From the NCBI GenBank assembly GCA_025175895.1, contig CM046004.1, forward strand, positions 50,147,359 through 50,211,358: 64,000 bases of DNA. The letters run 5' to 3'. The DNA is from Wurfbainia villosa. Taxonomy: Eukaryota > Streptophyta > Magnoliopsida > Zingiberales > Zingiberaceae. Shown here one piece after another: positions 33,681 to 44,825 of the stretch. The position numbers were made by a program, and so were the translations under genes. Each line of letters starts with the position of its first letter. Position 1 is the first letter of the stretch. The notes beneath the pieces were generated by a model, which was given only the letters and a program-made list of their open reading frames with translations, did no database searches and was not told the DNA's origin.

Positions 33681-34390
33681 GTGATCGATCCTCCCAACAT
33701 CATTGCCCTCCTCGTATGATCGATCGGCGGACTTGGTTCAATCGAACACCGGGTCGAACTCTTACGTTCTAGAGCGATCGGCCTATGCTACCGATCGTGA
33801 TGTCGGCTAAAACCTCCAACATAACGATGTTTGAGCCTCCGACACTCAGTCTTAGCCACTTGGCCAAGTCCACCTTATCCCTCATGGAGTTCCCCACCAA
33901 AGCTCTCTTCCCTCGGCCTACGTCCCTCGGATGTGTCAAGCGCACAGCTTCGCAACGCCATCCTTCGCGTCTCATGCCCTAGAGGTATGCTTCCCTTTGG
34001 GCTCACTCCATTCGCTCCCCGTCCGGCGGTCCCTTGGATGCACCAAGCGCATGGCTTCGCAATGCCATCCTTCACCGATTCAAGGACCCGAGCCTAGTGA
34101 ACTTTCCAAGTTCTCAAGACTTCCCAAATGCACCAAGCGCACGGCTTCGCAATGCTTTGGATTTCCCATGCCAAGCACCAAGCGCACGGCTTCGCAATGC
34201 TTTGGACTTTCCCAAGCCAAGGCTTCCCCCTTGGACTTCCACACCAAGCTCCATGCTTGGATTTTCCATGCCAACCCCATGTTGGACTTTCCCATGACAA
34301 TCCCTTGTCATGAGTTTTGTCTATCATCAAAATACTATCAAGGTACTGCTCGAGTCAAACTCGAGTCAACCTGGGTCGATTGCACCAACA
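33681..34390 (-). repeat. F 5' LTR, outer part
   Basis: Continues F's LTR after G and ends CGATTGCACCAACA before the TSD CTCTT. Where the left F LTR has CAGTCGACTG (23754, 23771) this copy has CGATCG-like strings (33776, 33793). The outer 20 bases also differ (CCTGGGTCGATTGC against AATAGGACGAATTC) and match H's LTR end instead. Confidence 0.85.
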
Positions 34391-35211
34391 CTCTTGTATA
34401 CACAAGACTCATCCGGACTTTGAATAAATCCATAAGACTGGATTACCTCATCAAAGAGGATGTTCCAAGACCTCGAAGCTTGCTTCAATCCATAAATGGA
34501 CCGATTAAGCTTACATACAAGATGCTCTTTGCCCTTAGCAATGAATCCCTCTGGTTGCTTCATATAGATGTTTTCTTTAATATTCCATTAAGGAAAGTTG
34601 TCTTGACATCCATCTGCCACACCTCATAATCCATATGAGCTGCTATGCATAAGAGAATGCATATAGACTTAAGCATGGCTACCGGCGAAAAGGTCTCCTC
34701 ATAATTGATACCCTCTTTCTGAGTATACCCCTTCCCAACAAGCCTTGCTTTGAAGGTCTCAACCTTCCCATCTATTCCTCTCTTTATTTTGTAGATCCAC
34801 TTGCATCCAATGGTTTTTACACCATCGGGTGAGTCTATTAGCTCCCAGACCTGATTTGAATCCATAGATTCAATCTCAGCATTCATTGCACTTTGCCAAG
34901 ATACTGCATCTTTATCTTGGATTGCCTCGTCATATGTCTAGGGATCAGATTCACATTCGCCAGGGACCAAATCAGAAGATTCTCCCAAGAACATGAATCT
35001 ATCAGGCTGTCTCACAACCCTCCCACTACGATGAGGTATCACCTGTCTATCCTCTGTGACATGAGGTGCAGTGACATGTGGTGTATCCTCTTGTACCAGT
35101 GGTACTAAAGAAGTGACTTCCCCTTTTAATTCCTCCAGAACAATTTTACCCTTGGGATTGTGGCTCATCACATAGTCTTCCTCTAGAAATCTGGCATTCG
35201 TGCTAACGATC
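34391..35211 (-). pseudogene. B reverse transcriptase, N-terminal part
   Basis: On the minus strand: a stop before TYDEAIQDKDAVSW (about 34938), TIGCKWIYKIKRGIDGKV, LVGKGYTQKEGINYEE, FSPVAMLKSI, VWQMDVKTTFLNG, a one-base frame slip near 34565, then QPEGF, RSIYGLKQASRSWN and DESCVYK. It is cut by F at the TSD; the catalytic part is at 22937. Confidence 0.88.
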
Positions 35212-36693
35212 ACCCTCTGATCTCTAGGACTATAAAATAAACCAACCTTAGTTCCTCTAGGTTACCCAACGAACTTGCGTACTTCTGTATGAGGTTCCAA
35301 CTTACCAGCATTTGCCTTCAACACATGTGTTGGACTCCCCCATATCTGAATATGTCTTAGACTAGGCTTTCGCCCAGTCCACAATTCTGTGGGAGTAGAA
35401 GGCACTGATTTAGATGGAACCAAGTTCGGAATGTACACCGCCGTATCTAGAGCATATCTCCAGAATGAATCTGGCAACTATGAATAACTCATCATCAATC
35501 AAACCATCTCCATAAAAGTCCTATTCTTTCGCTCTGCTACACCGTTCTGCTAGGGTGTGTCAGGGTACAATTTGGATTGAATCCCAGCCTCTGATAAGTA
35601 GTTCCTAAACTCTCCCAAGAGGTACTCTCCACCACGATCAGATCGTAGTGTCTTGATACTTTTACCTTGACGTTTCTCCACATCAGCCTTGAATTCTTTG
35701 AACTTGTCAAACCATTCAGACTTATGGCGCATTAGGTAATTGTATCCATATCTTGAGTAATCGTCTATAAAAGAGACGAAATACTCAAAACCACCTCTAG
35801 CCTGGATAGACATAGGACCACACAAATCAGAATGAACCAATTCTAACACATCTTTGACTCTATACCCCTTGGCCTTAAAAGGCCTCTTGGTCATCTTACC
35901 TTCCAAGCAGGATTTGCAGGTTGGGAGATCCTCCGCCACTAATGAACCCAAAGCTCCATCAGCTATCAACCTTTGACTTATGCTTAGGTTAATGTGACCA
36001 AGCCTAAGATGCCAAAGATATGTTTGGTTCATCTTCGAAGGTTCTTTTCTCTTATTGGAATTAGAAGATGAGTTATTAATTTCTATATGCATCGTGGGAG
36101 CTTTTGGTTCAAGTGTGTATAAATTTCCAATCAATGCACCCGAACTGATAATGTCCCTATTCCTTCTTATAACAACTTTGTCATTAAAAAAAATAGAATA
36201 TCGATCCATAAATAATTTAGAAATCGAAATTAAATTCTTTCTAAATAAGGGTACATAAAGGCAATTCTTAAGAACCAAAAGTTTATTTTTCTCAAAAGAT
36301 AAATGAACATCTCTCACTGCAATAGCCGTTACCTTCGTGGCATCGCCCAAGTACACAGTAATATCCCCCTCAGCTAGTCGTCTGGTTTCCTGGAACCCCT
36401 GCAAAGTATTGCAGACATGATCAGTGGCTCCCATATCTACACACCACGTGCCAGTAGATAACACCACTAAACATGTTTCAACCACTAGACCAAAAGATAT
36501 ACCTTTGTTCTTACGGTTTAGGCAGTCCTTCTTCCAGTGTCCAGTCTGCTTACAAGTGAAGCACTTACCTTTTGGCTTCTTCACTCCTCCCTGAGTACCT
36601 CCCACCGCCTTTGCCCCAGTTTGTTTCTTCTTCTCCTTGCCTTTCGGCTTAGAAGTGGAAACCTTTTGGGTCACCATGGCATGTGCCTGAGCA
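35212..36693 (-). pseudogene. B zinc knuckle, protease and integrase
   Basis: From the right: CFTCKQTGHWKKDC (CCHC intact, about 36560); protease TWCVDMGATDHVCN near 36440, with D-M-G where D-S/T-G is usual; integrase zinc region LRLGHI..CKSCLEGKM; core Asp in HSDLCGPM, Asp in LRSDRGGEY, Glu in NGVAERKN. Stops lie near 35550 (Gln expected before QNGV), 35496, 35478 and 35262. The frame is otherwise continuous with gag. Confidence 0.9.
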
Positions 36694-36695
36694 CT

Positions 36696-37292
36696 CTAAC
36701 GAAATAGCACCTCTGCCGCCTGGAGTTCTGTCAGAAGTTCCGCCAACGAATACAACCTCTTGTTCATGTTGTAGTTCAGGCGAAACTGCTCAAAACTCCT
36801 AGGTAGAGACTGGTGTATGATATCGACCGGAGTTTCCCCATCGATCTCAGCTCCTAGGACCTCCAGCTCATTCAAATGAGCCATCATCTTGAGAACATGA
36901 TCCCTTACCGGTGTTCCCTGGATCATGGTGGTCATGATGAAGTTTCTCATGGCTTCTTGCCTCGCAGCCCGATTCTGGTGTCCAAAAAGCTCTTTGAGAT
37001 TGAGCATTATGTCATAAGTTGTGGGCATGGCTTGATGCTGATGTTGCAGTACATTTGACATAGATGTCAAAATGTAACACCGCGCCATCTCATCGGCATT
37101 TGCCCACTTCTTATAACTCTCTCTCTCCTTTTCCCCAGAATCTTCTACAGGCTTAGGAGGACACACTTCGAGGAGTACATATTTGTATTTTTCAGCAGTC
37201 AAGACAATGTCTAGATTCCTCTTCCAATCAACATAGTTGGGTCCAGTAAGTTTGTTCTCTTTTAATATCACAGCAAGTGGGTTGAAAGTCAT
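36696..37292 (-). pseudogene. B gag capsid-like region ending at a UAG
   Basis: Start MTFNPLAVILKENKLTGPN, chosen because element D begins at the same residue. About 198 codons of UBN2-type gag (QSLPRSFEQFRLNYNMNK, LAELLTELQAAEVLFR) are followed by TAG at 36696-36698. The frame then continues unchanged into the zinc knuckle and pol. D has TAG at exactly this place. Either this is an old nonsense change or readthrough sets the gag:pol ratio. Confidence 0.85.
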
Positions 37293-38324
37293 TTTGAAAG
37301 AAGACCTAAGAATCACATAAATCAAAACATTAGATTTCAAAAAATTATTGATTCCTTAAACAATAAAATTTTAAAATCAACCGACACCTCAAAACACCGA
37401 GAATATCGTATGCCACGATAGTGTGGACGTATACGAATTCTACATTTGTAAGAGGAGGTTTTACCCATTAATTTTACTATCTTGTCAACCTAACTTTTTG
37501 ACAAGTAAAATTAATAGTTAGTTCCTCTTTGGCCCTACAAATAAAAGCAGTGACTCCGATGGGGAGGATACTTATATTTGTATCTAAGTGTTCACCATTA
37601 CTCGGTACCAAGGAAATTATCTCGGGTTATGGGCCTTCCGATGGAGAAGTGCACACACTCCTTAATAATTTCCTATAACAATATTTGACCTTGTGATCCG
37701 CAAAAAAACTCATCCGATGGGGAGAAAGGCACTCATAGCCGACGTGCTAGTTTGTTTGCATCACTTATCAAATCGTAATGGAGGTTGTGGGAATTTATAA
37801 AAATTTCCCTCTCCCACTTAGTAATTTGAATTTGAGGAATTTTCCTAACCTACGACATGCATATAAAACAAAAAGAAATAAATATGAAAAATAAATTATT
37901 TTCCAACTATTATGGCTTTTGTCTTCAATATGTCTCCCGTCGCAACGCCTTCTCGTCCGCTCCTCCTATGCCATGTACAAGCCATCCGGAGATTTGAGCC
38001 GAGACTGTAACCTATTTTAATTTACATCCATCGATCCTATACTCCACAAGGGAGTATACATGAAATCTAGATTGAAAGTAAACTAAAATAAAGAGTGGCT
38101 AAACAATGCCGTATCTAATTTACAAAAAATCAAATACTAGCCTCGTCAACCCCGAGGATTCAACAAAATATACACATACAATCACATACACACATATGGC
38201 CATAAGAGTCGGATCTAATGCATGCAACCAAAGAGTTAAACTACGCATATCCTACTATTATCCGACACATATAATATATGAAAAGTGCATAAAAATTAAC
38301 CAAATCCTAAACACACAAAACAGG
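37293..38324 (-). other. B leader (untranslated)
   Basis: AT-rich non-coding sequence between the primer site and gag, colinear with D's leader at 60432-61460. No gene is supported. Confidence 0.75.
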
Positions 38325-38346
38325 AAACCATGGCTCTAATACCAAT
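38325..38346 (-). other. B primer-binding site
   Basis: The minus strand reads ATTGGTATTAGAGCCATGG after the LTR end; TGGTATTAGAGCC differs by one base from the initiator tRNA-Met complement. Confidence 0.85.
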
Positions 38347-40253
38347 TGATGGGTTGGTTTCATTGATCCGTGAGGGGAAACTTCGCTTCCCACTTCGCGT
38401 TGGATGTTTGTTCATGGCAATCCCATCGATGTCCTCGGATTAAAAAAAAAATTAATCCTAGACAAAAGGGATTGCCCAAACAATCAAGTCATCGTCGTGC
38501 TATTCATTTAGAGAGGTCACTTGAACAAACTCGTTGTTCAAGAGACCAACCTTTATTCTACGAGTAGCCGCAGAATAGACGATGTCAGGATCGCCGGTTT
38601 TTGTATTTATGTTCGGGATCCAAGTATTATTTAGCCACAAACAGAATTTATCATGCTCATAATTGGAAAAAATAAATACAAGCAAGTAACAAAAGAGAAT
38701 AGAGAATAGGTATACCTCTCGATCTTCTAATGTATGACCTTCCTCCTTTCAGACGTCGTGTGGGCGACGATCTACCAAAAGTTAAAGCTCCTAGATCACC
38801 AATCTTCCTTCCTTTCTCATTCCGAGCAAGAGGAAGAATAGAAACAAAGCTCTATTTCTTCTTTCAACCAACCAACAACCTCCAAGGAAGGAGCTTGCCG
38901 CCGGCCAAGAAGGAGGAGGAGATTATGGTGGAAACCGCCCAAGACACCAAGGGAAAGCACTATATCTTGTTTCCACCACCTAAGGAGAAGGAGAAGAGGG
39001 TCTTTGGCTGCCGGGCAATGGCTGGAAAGGGCTAGAGGGGCGCCGGCAGCTTGAGGAAGGAGAAGAAGGCAAGGAAATCTTTCCTTATTAGGTGCCGCCC
39101 AAGCCTAAACTCTAGCTCCAATCTCTTGCTGCCAACCTCCAAAACCCTAACTTCCCTTGATTGAAACTCCACGCCAACCACTTGTCCTCCTTTTATTGAG
39201 TTAGGGATAAGCCTCCTTTTAATATCCACCATTGGTTTTAGGGATTTAATCTCAACCGTCAGATCTTAGAGATTTAATCTCAACCGTCGGATCTTAGAGA
39301 TTTAATCTCTACCTTTGGATCTAGAGTTTTGTTTCTATCCATTGGATCTAAGTTTCATGAGGTGTTAATAGGCTACATTAGGGACCATGAGGAGGAGTTG
39401 GATCTTGGCCACCCATGGATCAAGCCCACATAAAGTCTGATCCACTAATGATAATCCAATCCACTAAAGGATTATCATTGATCTACCTCACCAACCTCCA
39501 TAAGATAATATGGGCTCCATATATTATTTGTACATTTTCTTCCCGTGTTTAAGATCTCGAATGTCCATCGATTAATTAATTTACTAACCATTAATTAATC
39601 AACATCTAACTCCATGAGTAGTACCACTCAACCTTTTCATCATGTCGGACCAAGTCCAGCTGCAGGGTTTACATGATGAACCTTATGAGCTCCTCAAGGG
39701 GACATCATCATCCTAATATATAGGACACGGTTTCCTCCTATAATCAACGACACACCATATAAATAATATCATTTACTAACTTATCGAGCCTATCGATTTA
39801 ATCTATAAATCTCGCCCATTGGTAAATCAAAGGGAAGAATACTAAGTATATGTGCTCGTTATTATATCAGGATTAAGAGCATGTACAAAATAATATCAGA
39901 GGTCTGATTCGATTATGTAGTCAGCAATAAATCAAATCACCTCTAAGTCGGTCCTACTCAATACACACAAAGTACACTAGTGTGATTCTATGGTCAAGAC
40001 AAACCAATACCAAATCACATTACAACCATTCCGATGGTTTGTCCAAAGCCATCTCGCTTGTGAGCCTTTACTTATACTTTACAAGGAGTCGATAACATGG
40101 TCTCCCGTGTGACACCACACACCATATTATCTACAATGTAATGTATCAGACAATTTTGCGTAACCATAAAAATGCAAACAATGATCATGTGATTCTTATT
40201 TCAAAATAAGGATGTTCATACAAATGATAGACTTTTCAGTATACATCCCTACA
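38347..40253 (-). repeat. B 5' LTR (right in the window)
   Basis: 1907 bp, TGATGGGTTGG to ATACATCCCTACA, followed by TSD GATAT. It keeps the GAATAGAGAATAGG string shared with LTR A. Tandem GATTTAATCTCAACC units lie near 39240-39315. Confidence 0.9.
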
Positions 40254-41757
40254 GATATATCTATATATGATGTTAACAAGTTGATAGGTAGGCTTTATGA
40301 TAGCATGATTTGTTTATGCCACCACCTTATGTTCATGTTAATTGTATGAATGTATGTTTATGATTTGTTTATGCCACTAACTTATGTCCATGTTAATTGT
40401 ATGAATGTATGTTTATGTTATGCTCATTGCTTCATGATGTACAAGTATGTATGATGAAATGCCTAAGAGATGCTTCCCTATGAATGGGGACTAAGAGCAC
40501 TCTTTATGTTATGAAAAGGAACATGATATGTTATGAAAAGGAACATGATATGTTATGATAAGAAATATGATATGTTATGATAAGGAACATGATAAGTTAT
40601 GATAAGGAACATGATATGCTATTTTACTTTTGTATGGCTTGTATCGGACCTTAGCAAGGTCCAAGGGATGGGCTCCTACGTGCCCCTAGGTCGACGGTCA
40701 TAGTACGGACCTAGTGCAGGATGGGCTCCTAAGTTACCCTAGGCCGACGGTCATAGTACGTGCCTAGGATGGACTTCTATGTTATGTTTCCCCTAGGTCG
40801 ATGGTCGTAGTATGGACCTAGTACCCTAGTAGGTTTGGGATTAGCTACCTCGGGTCTATTTAGGGATGCGCGCAAAGATGATGATGTATGTGGTACAATG
40901 TCGGGCCCTCGTGTTGAGATTTATGTTTAAGTACCTATAAAATATAGGTTTTCAAAGAGCATCTTTCATATACCCATTTCATGTCTATGTGATTGTCACT
41001 ATTTTTATGAATTCTAGACCTTTGCTCCTAAATGATCATGTCGCGACTTTTCTATGAATGTTATGCCTATATGTTGTCTAGATGAACATGTCACTAATCT
41101 ATGTCTAATCCCTTATGTATAGCTTTTGTGAGTAGGAAAGGATCTTACTAAGCCTATGTGCTTATAGTTTCATGTTTCCCTTGTACTGCAGAAAAAGGTA
41201 AAGAATGGATAAACTAAAGGGAGCAGCATCAGGGGCAAAGTGTGTGTGGCAGTGTCATGGTGGAAGAGATCTATTTTATGTTCCAAGACTTATGCATGTT
41301 TTAAAGTTTTGCATGTTAGTTGTTAAGAGTTGATCTCTATTGGATGTTTTGATGGTTGCTACTTGGTGTTAACTTAGACTGGTTTTGAGGGTTTTATACT
41401 TGATGTGAAACTATACTTGTTTTGTTTTATGAAACCTTGGCATGTTAAACACTTGATGATACTTTGAAATCCTCATTGATGTCCATCTACTCTATACATG
41501 CATTTAGGCTCCTATAACTCTATTATGTTGATTATCATGAACTTGAACCAAGTAGTGTCCTTTATGAAATGATTGTGCATGCTTAGTAGTTCACTTGTTA
41601 CATAGTTAAGAATGTAGAGATATTTGCATGGTTGAAGGTAAATGCATGTTCCATTTTTTTTTTAAGTTTAAATTCTTCCGTTGTATATGAACGCATGTAT
41701 GTTCGCATCGCGCCGCCCTTCCTCCCCCTCTAGATTACGAGAAGGGCGTGCGTGACA
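40254..41757 (+). repeat. Gypsy 3' LTR, third part
   Basis: Starts with B's TSD GATAT, resumes the array (ATGATGTTAACAAGTTG) and ends GCGTGACA. Further tandem repeats: about 54 bp twice (40308, 40362), about 22 bp around AGGAACATGATATGTTATGA five or six times (40500-40620), and about 65 bp three times around CCTAGGTCGACGGTC (40660-40830). No gene is supported. Confidence 0.8.
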
Positions 41758-42124
41758 TCCCGCTTGGACTTTACGCTGCCAATATCAACCCTTGGACTTC
41801 CCTTTCCAACCCATGTTGAAATTTCCATTTGCCAAGACTAATTCTTGGACTTTCCCTTGCCAAGACCCATACTTGGACTTTCCATGCCAACCCATGTTGG
41901 ACTTTCCAATTGCCAAGACTCAAGCATGGACTTTTTATGCCAAGTACCCATGACTTGGACTTTCCCTTTGCCAAGTGTTCCACTTGGACTTTCCATGCCA
42001 AGTACCCATGACTTGGACTTTCCCATAACAATCACATTGTCATACATTTTATCGAACATCAATGTCAAACATCAAAATACTACTCGAGTCCGGTCAATCG
42101 TGACCTGGGTCGATTGCAGCAAAA
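41758..42124 (-). repeat. H LTR, end part
   Basis: Short imperfect repeats built on CTTGGACTTTCC and TGCCAAG at 20-40 bp spacing, like part of F's LTR. It ends CCTGGGTCGATTGCAGCAAAA (terminal CA decayed), aligned with F's CGATTGCACCAACA, and is followed by ATCTCCCCCTTTTTGATG, the polypurine tract. Confidence 0.78.
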
Positions 42125-43984
42125 ATCTCCCCCTTTTTGATGTTTGACAAAAACCACAAACTCCTTTGAGTTAGGCCACCTAACTCAAATCTCCTTATTA
42201 CCAATTCTTCCAAATTGGTAATCTCAAATTCTCCAATTAACTTCTCCCATTAATTTTCCTTCTTTTTGACATACATCATAAAGGTTCTCCCCAAGGGTTT
42301 CAATGTCTCATATCTCAATGAGATCTTACAATCTCCCCCATGGTCCAAAAACACCAGGATGCCTTCCTTTTCCTAGTGATAAGTCCCATATCACTCAAGA
42401 GGGGCAATCCTACAAACTCTCCCAGTTTTCAAATTGGGCATCTCACATTACCATTTCTAAAATTCTCCCCCTCATGAGGAAGAACACATCCATCATCCCA
42501 TGATGGATACCTCCCCATAAGGGTTTGCTCCCCCTTGACCATTGCACCAACAATGTCCTTGGAGAGTCCCTAAGACTATAGGAACACTAAACGATCAAAA
42601 TTAAGGTTAAAAGTTCAACCTTGAACTTTCACATAACTTAAAATTGATACGCACCCAAACAACTCTCCTAATCCATATCCAATGAATTTTCACCCTTTCT
42701 AATGCTTTCCAAAGAATATTCTATGGTTAAGAGCAGTTAGGGTAACCTAACATAGCTGAAATCAGGCTAAACAAATCTTGTTTACCCGAAATCAGGCCTG
42801 AAAGTCGACTCTTACAGTCAGCAATCGATTGCCCTTGATGCCAGTCGACTGCCATAAGTGGCAGTAGATTGATTTCAGCAAATGCATAATTTCAGTTTCA
42901 GAATCCAAATTTTGGAAAATCATAAGTAATTATACATAAATCGAAAAATCACAAAAATTCATATGTATAATACTTATGTCAAACATTATGGGTGAAAAAT
43001 ATTTAAAAAATAAAATACTCATAAAATAATGATATTGACACAAAGTTCAAAACTATTGAAGAGTTCAATGTTTTGGCCCTACTTTGTATCAACTCTCTCA
43101 ATGGTGATTGCTATCAAAAGATAGACTTCACCAAGATTTTCTAAAATGATTTTAAAATATTTTTGAAAACCTATATTAGATCATGATCAATGGGCTCAAT
43201 GCACATGACTTGAACATTAGCTTTCCACATGATCCACCATGTTATAAGATGAGTTTAAGTTCATCTAGATGCAAGAACTATACACCTTGAACTTAACTCA
43301 TTCCCTACCATCTCATATGTGTCTAGGGTGTATGAAAACACATACAAGTTCATTTGATGCGAGATGTTGATTTTGGTTATCCTAATCAAAGGTCTCATGC
43401 ATCTTATAAGGCAACACTACTTGATTCACTTATACATGGGACTTCAAGTCATGCCATAGTCCTTAATTTTCATCAAACCTAAATTTTTGAATGATGATTA
43501 TGGCATAAATGATAGCATAAATGAAACATGTGCCAATAATTATGATGTCATAGCATATAAATAAAAACTAAACATACATGACACCAAACCAAACCCTAGA
43601 AATTAATCATGATATTTTATATGATTTAAATGAATATGATATCATGACATGGTATATGGCAATAATGGCATGGAAAATAAGATGTAAGGTATAAGAATAC
43701 CTAAATTTTAATATTAGTTGCCATTTGTTAGGATTAAATTCATGTTTCCATATAATCACTTATCCCCCAAGTGTGCCAAAAACCCAAAATGACACAATAT
43801 GACCTCTAAACCTAAGTTATGTCAATTTAATTGATTTATCAAACTTCTTAAATAATATTGATACATCCTAAAATCTTTTAGGATTATGATCAAACTTATT
43901 TCCAAAGGTATCCAAAACCTTGAAAATGTCCTAGAGTGTCAACTCTACCATGGTTAGGTTAACTATCAATCCACTTAGGGTTGA
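42125..43984 (-). other. H non-coding tail
   Basis: No coding region is supported. Pyrimidine tracts (CTCCCCC-like) occur at about 42127, 42334, 42467 and 42529. It resembles F's tail in order and wording, for example the ATGGATACCTCCCC and TTGCTCCCCCTTGACCATTG strings. One CAGTCGACTG lies near 42844. Confidence 0.72.
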
Positions 43985-43999
43985 AACATCCTAACCCAT

Positions 44000-44820
44000 T
44001 TAGTGTGAATCGATCACGCTCCAAGGAACCCAAAATCTATTTGAGCTAATTGGGTTTACTAGGTATTCCTTAGGGATAACTTCCCTATATACCATTCTAA
44101 TGACCCTCCTAGGCTTGGTAGCCTTGGTCATTTGGGTTTTGTCATGGTTAATTCTAGGGGTGACTCCCCTTGTAACCTTCTTAGTGGCCTCCCTAGGTTT
44201 CTTCAAAACCTTAGCCACAAAGTACCTACCATGGTCAACTCTAGGGATGACTTCTCTTGTGACCTTGGTTTTCCTAGACCTAGGTTGAGTTACTTAATCA
44301 AATGGAACACTATGATAAGTAGGCATTACCTTCTTGGACATATGCATTTGACCCAAACCTTGCCTCCTAGATGGTTCTTGCCTCTTACACCCTAGGTTTT
44401 GACTATTTGACCCTTTAATTGAATTTTGCATCTTCCTAACGGTCTTCTCCAACTTCTCAAGCCTTGACCTCAAGGCTTGATTTTCAAACTCCAATTTTTC
44501 TAATTTAGTGGGCCCATTATTTCTTTGAATTGATTTGTTCTTTCTAGCTATATGTCTAGAATTCTTGGAGTTAAAGCCTAGATGGTTCTCTATCTTCCTA
44601 ATACTTTCCTTAGGTAAAATTATTTTAGGGACATTAGTCCCAAATTTCTTCTTATTCCTAAAATGGCAAGACTTTGCACCTAAGCAATAAAGTTTACTAT
44701 TTCTAGCATGCCTTTGTTCATGAGCAATAGCAATAAAATTCTTAGCATGCTTTTGCCTATTAATTAAGGAAGGAACATCATCAAAGGTTACTTTAGGGTT
44801 TGCCATAGCTCCCCCTACAT
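44000..44820 (-). pseudogene. H gag, C-terminal part
   Basis: From the D insertion point: HVGGAMANPKVTFDDV, KHAKNFIAIAHE, the helix ENQALRSRLEKLEKTV, a stop near 44294, then (frame-shifted) the C-terminus with EYLVNPISSNRFWVPWS to a stop at 44000. It is colinear with F's gag. The N-terminal half lies to the right of D. Confidence 0.82.
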
Positions 44821-44825
44821 GTGAT

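Larger units (their letters stand above)
22938..34390 (-). mobile_element. Element F: gag-only (non-autonomous) LTR retrotransposon
   Basis: LTR ends TGTTGGGGATCG..CACCAACA; TSD CTCTT at 22933-22937 and 34391-34395. Reading leftward: 5' LTR (27616-34390, interrupted by G), primer site, gag, a long non-coding tail, 3' LTR. No protease, integrase or RT remains between gag and 3' LTR. This is the layout described for plant terminal-repeat elements with a gag domain. It sits in B's RT. Confidence 0.9.
19987..40253 (-). mobile_element. Element B: Ty1/Copia retrotransposon, split by F
   Basis: LTRs of 1898 and 1907 bp (TGATGGGTTGG..CATCCCTACA on the plus strand). TSD GATAT lies at 19982-19986 and 40254-40258. 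Reading on the minus strand from the right: LTR, primer site, leader, gag, protease, integrase, RT (cut by F at 22938-34390), RNase H, polypurine tract, LTR. Most damage is single stop codons where Trp or Gln is expected. Confidence 0.92.
1..41757 (+). mobile_element. Ty3/Gypsy retrotransposon (Tekay/Del-like), 3' half, split by nested insertions
   Basis: The window opens inside pol of a plus-strand Gypsy element. Its order is RT end, RNase H, integrase, chromodomain-like tail, polypurine stretch, then an LTR beginning TATAACGCCCG (TG decayed to TA) at 2196 and ending GCGTGACA at 41757. The LTR is interrupted by E1 (3030-19451) and B (19987-40253); each insertion has a TSD, and the pieces rejoin as one LTR of about 2.9 kb. 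The 5' half lies outside the window. The sequence after 41757 is the LTR of element H, so this element inserted there. The Tekay/Del label rests on domain order, the tail after the integrase and the LTR start; I am fairly sure of it. Confidence 0.85.
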
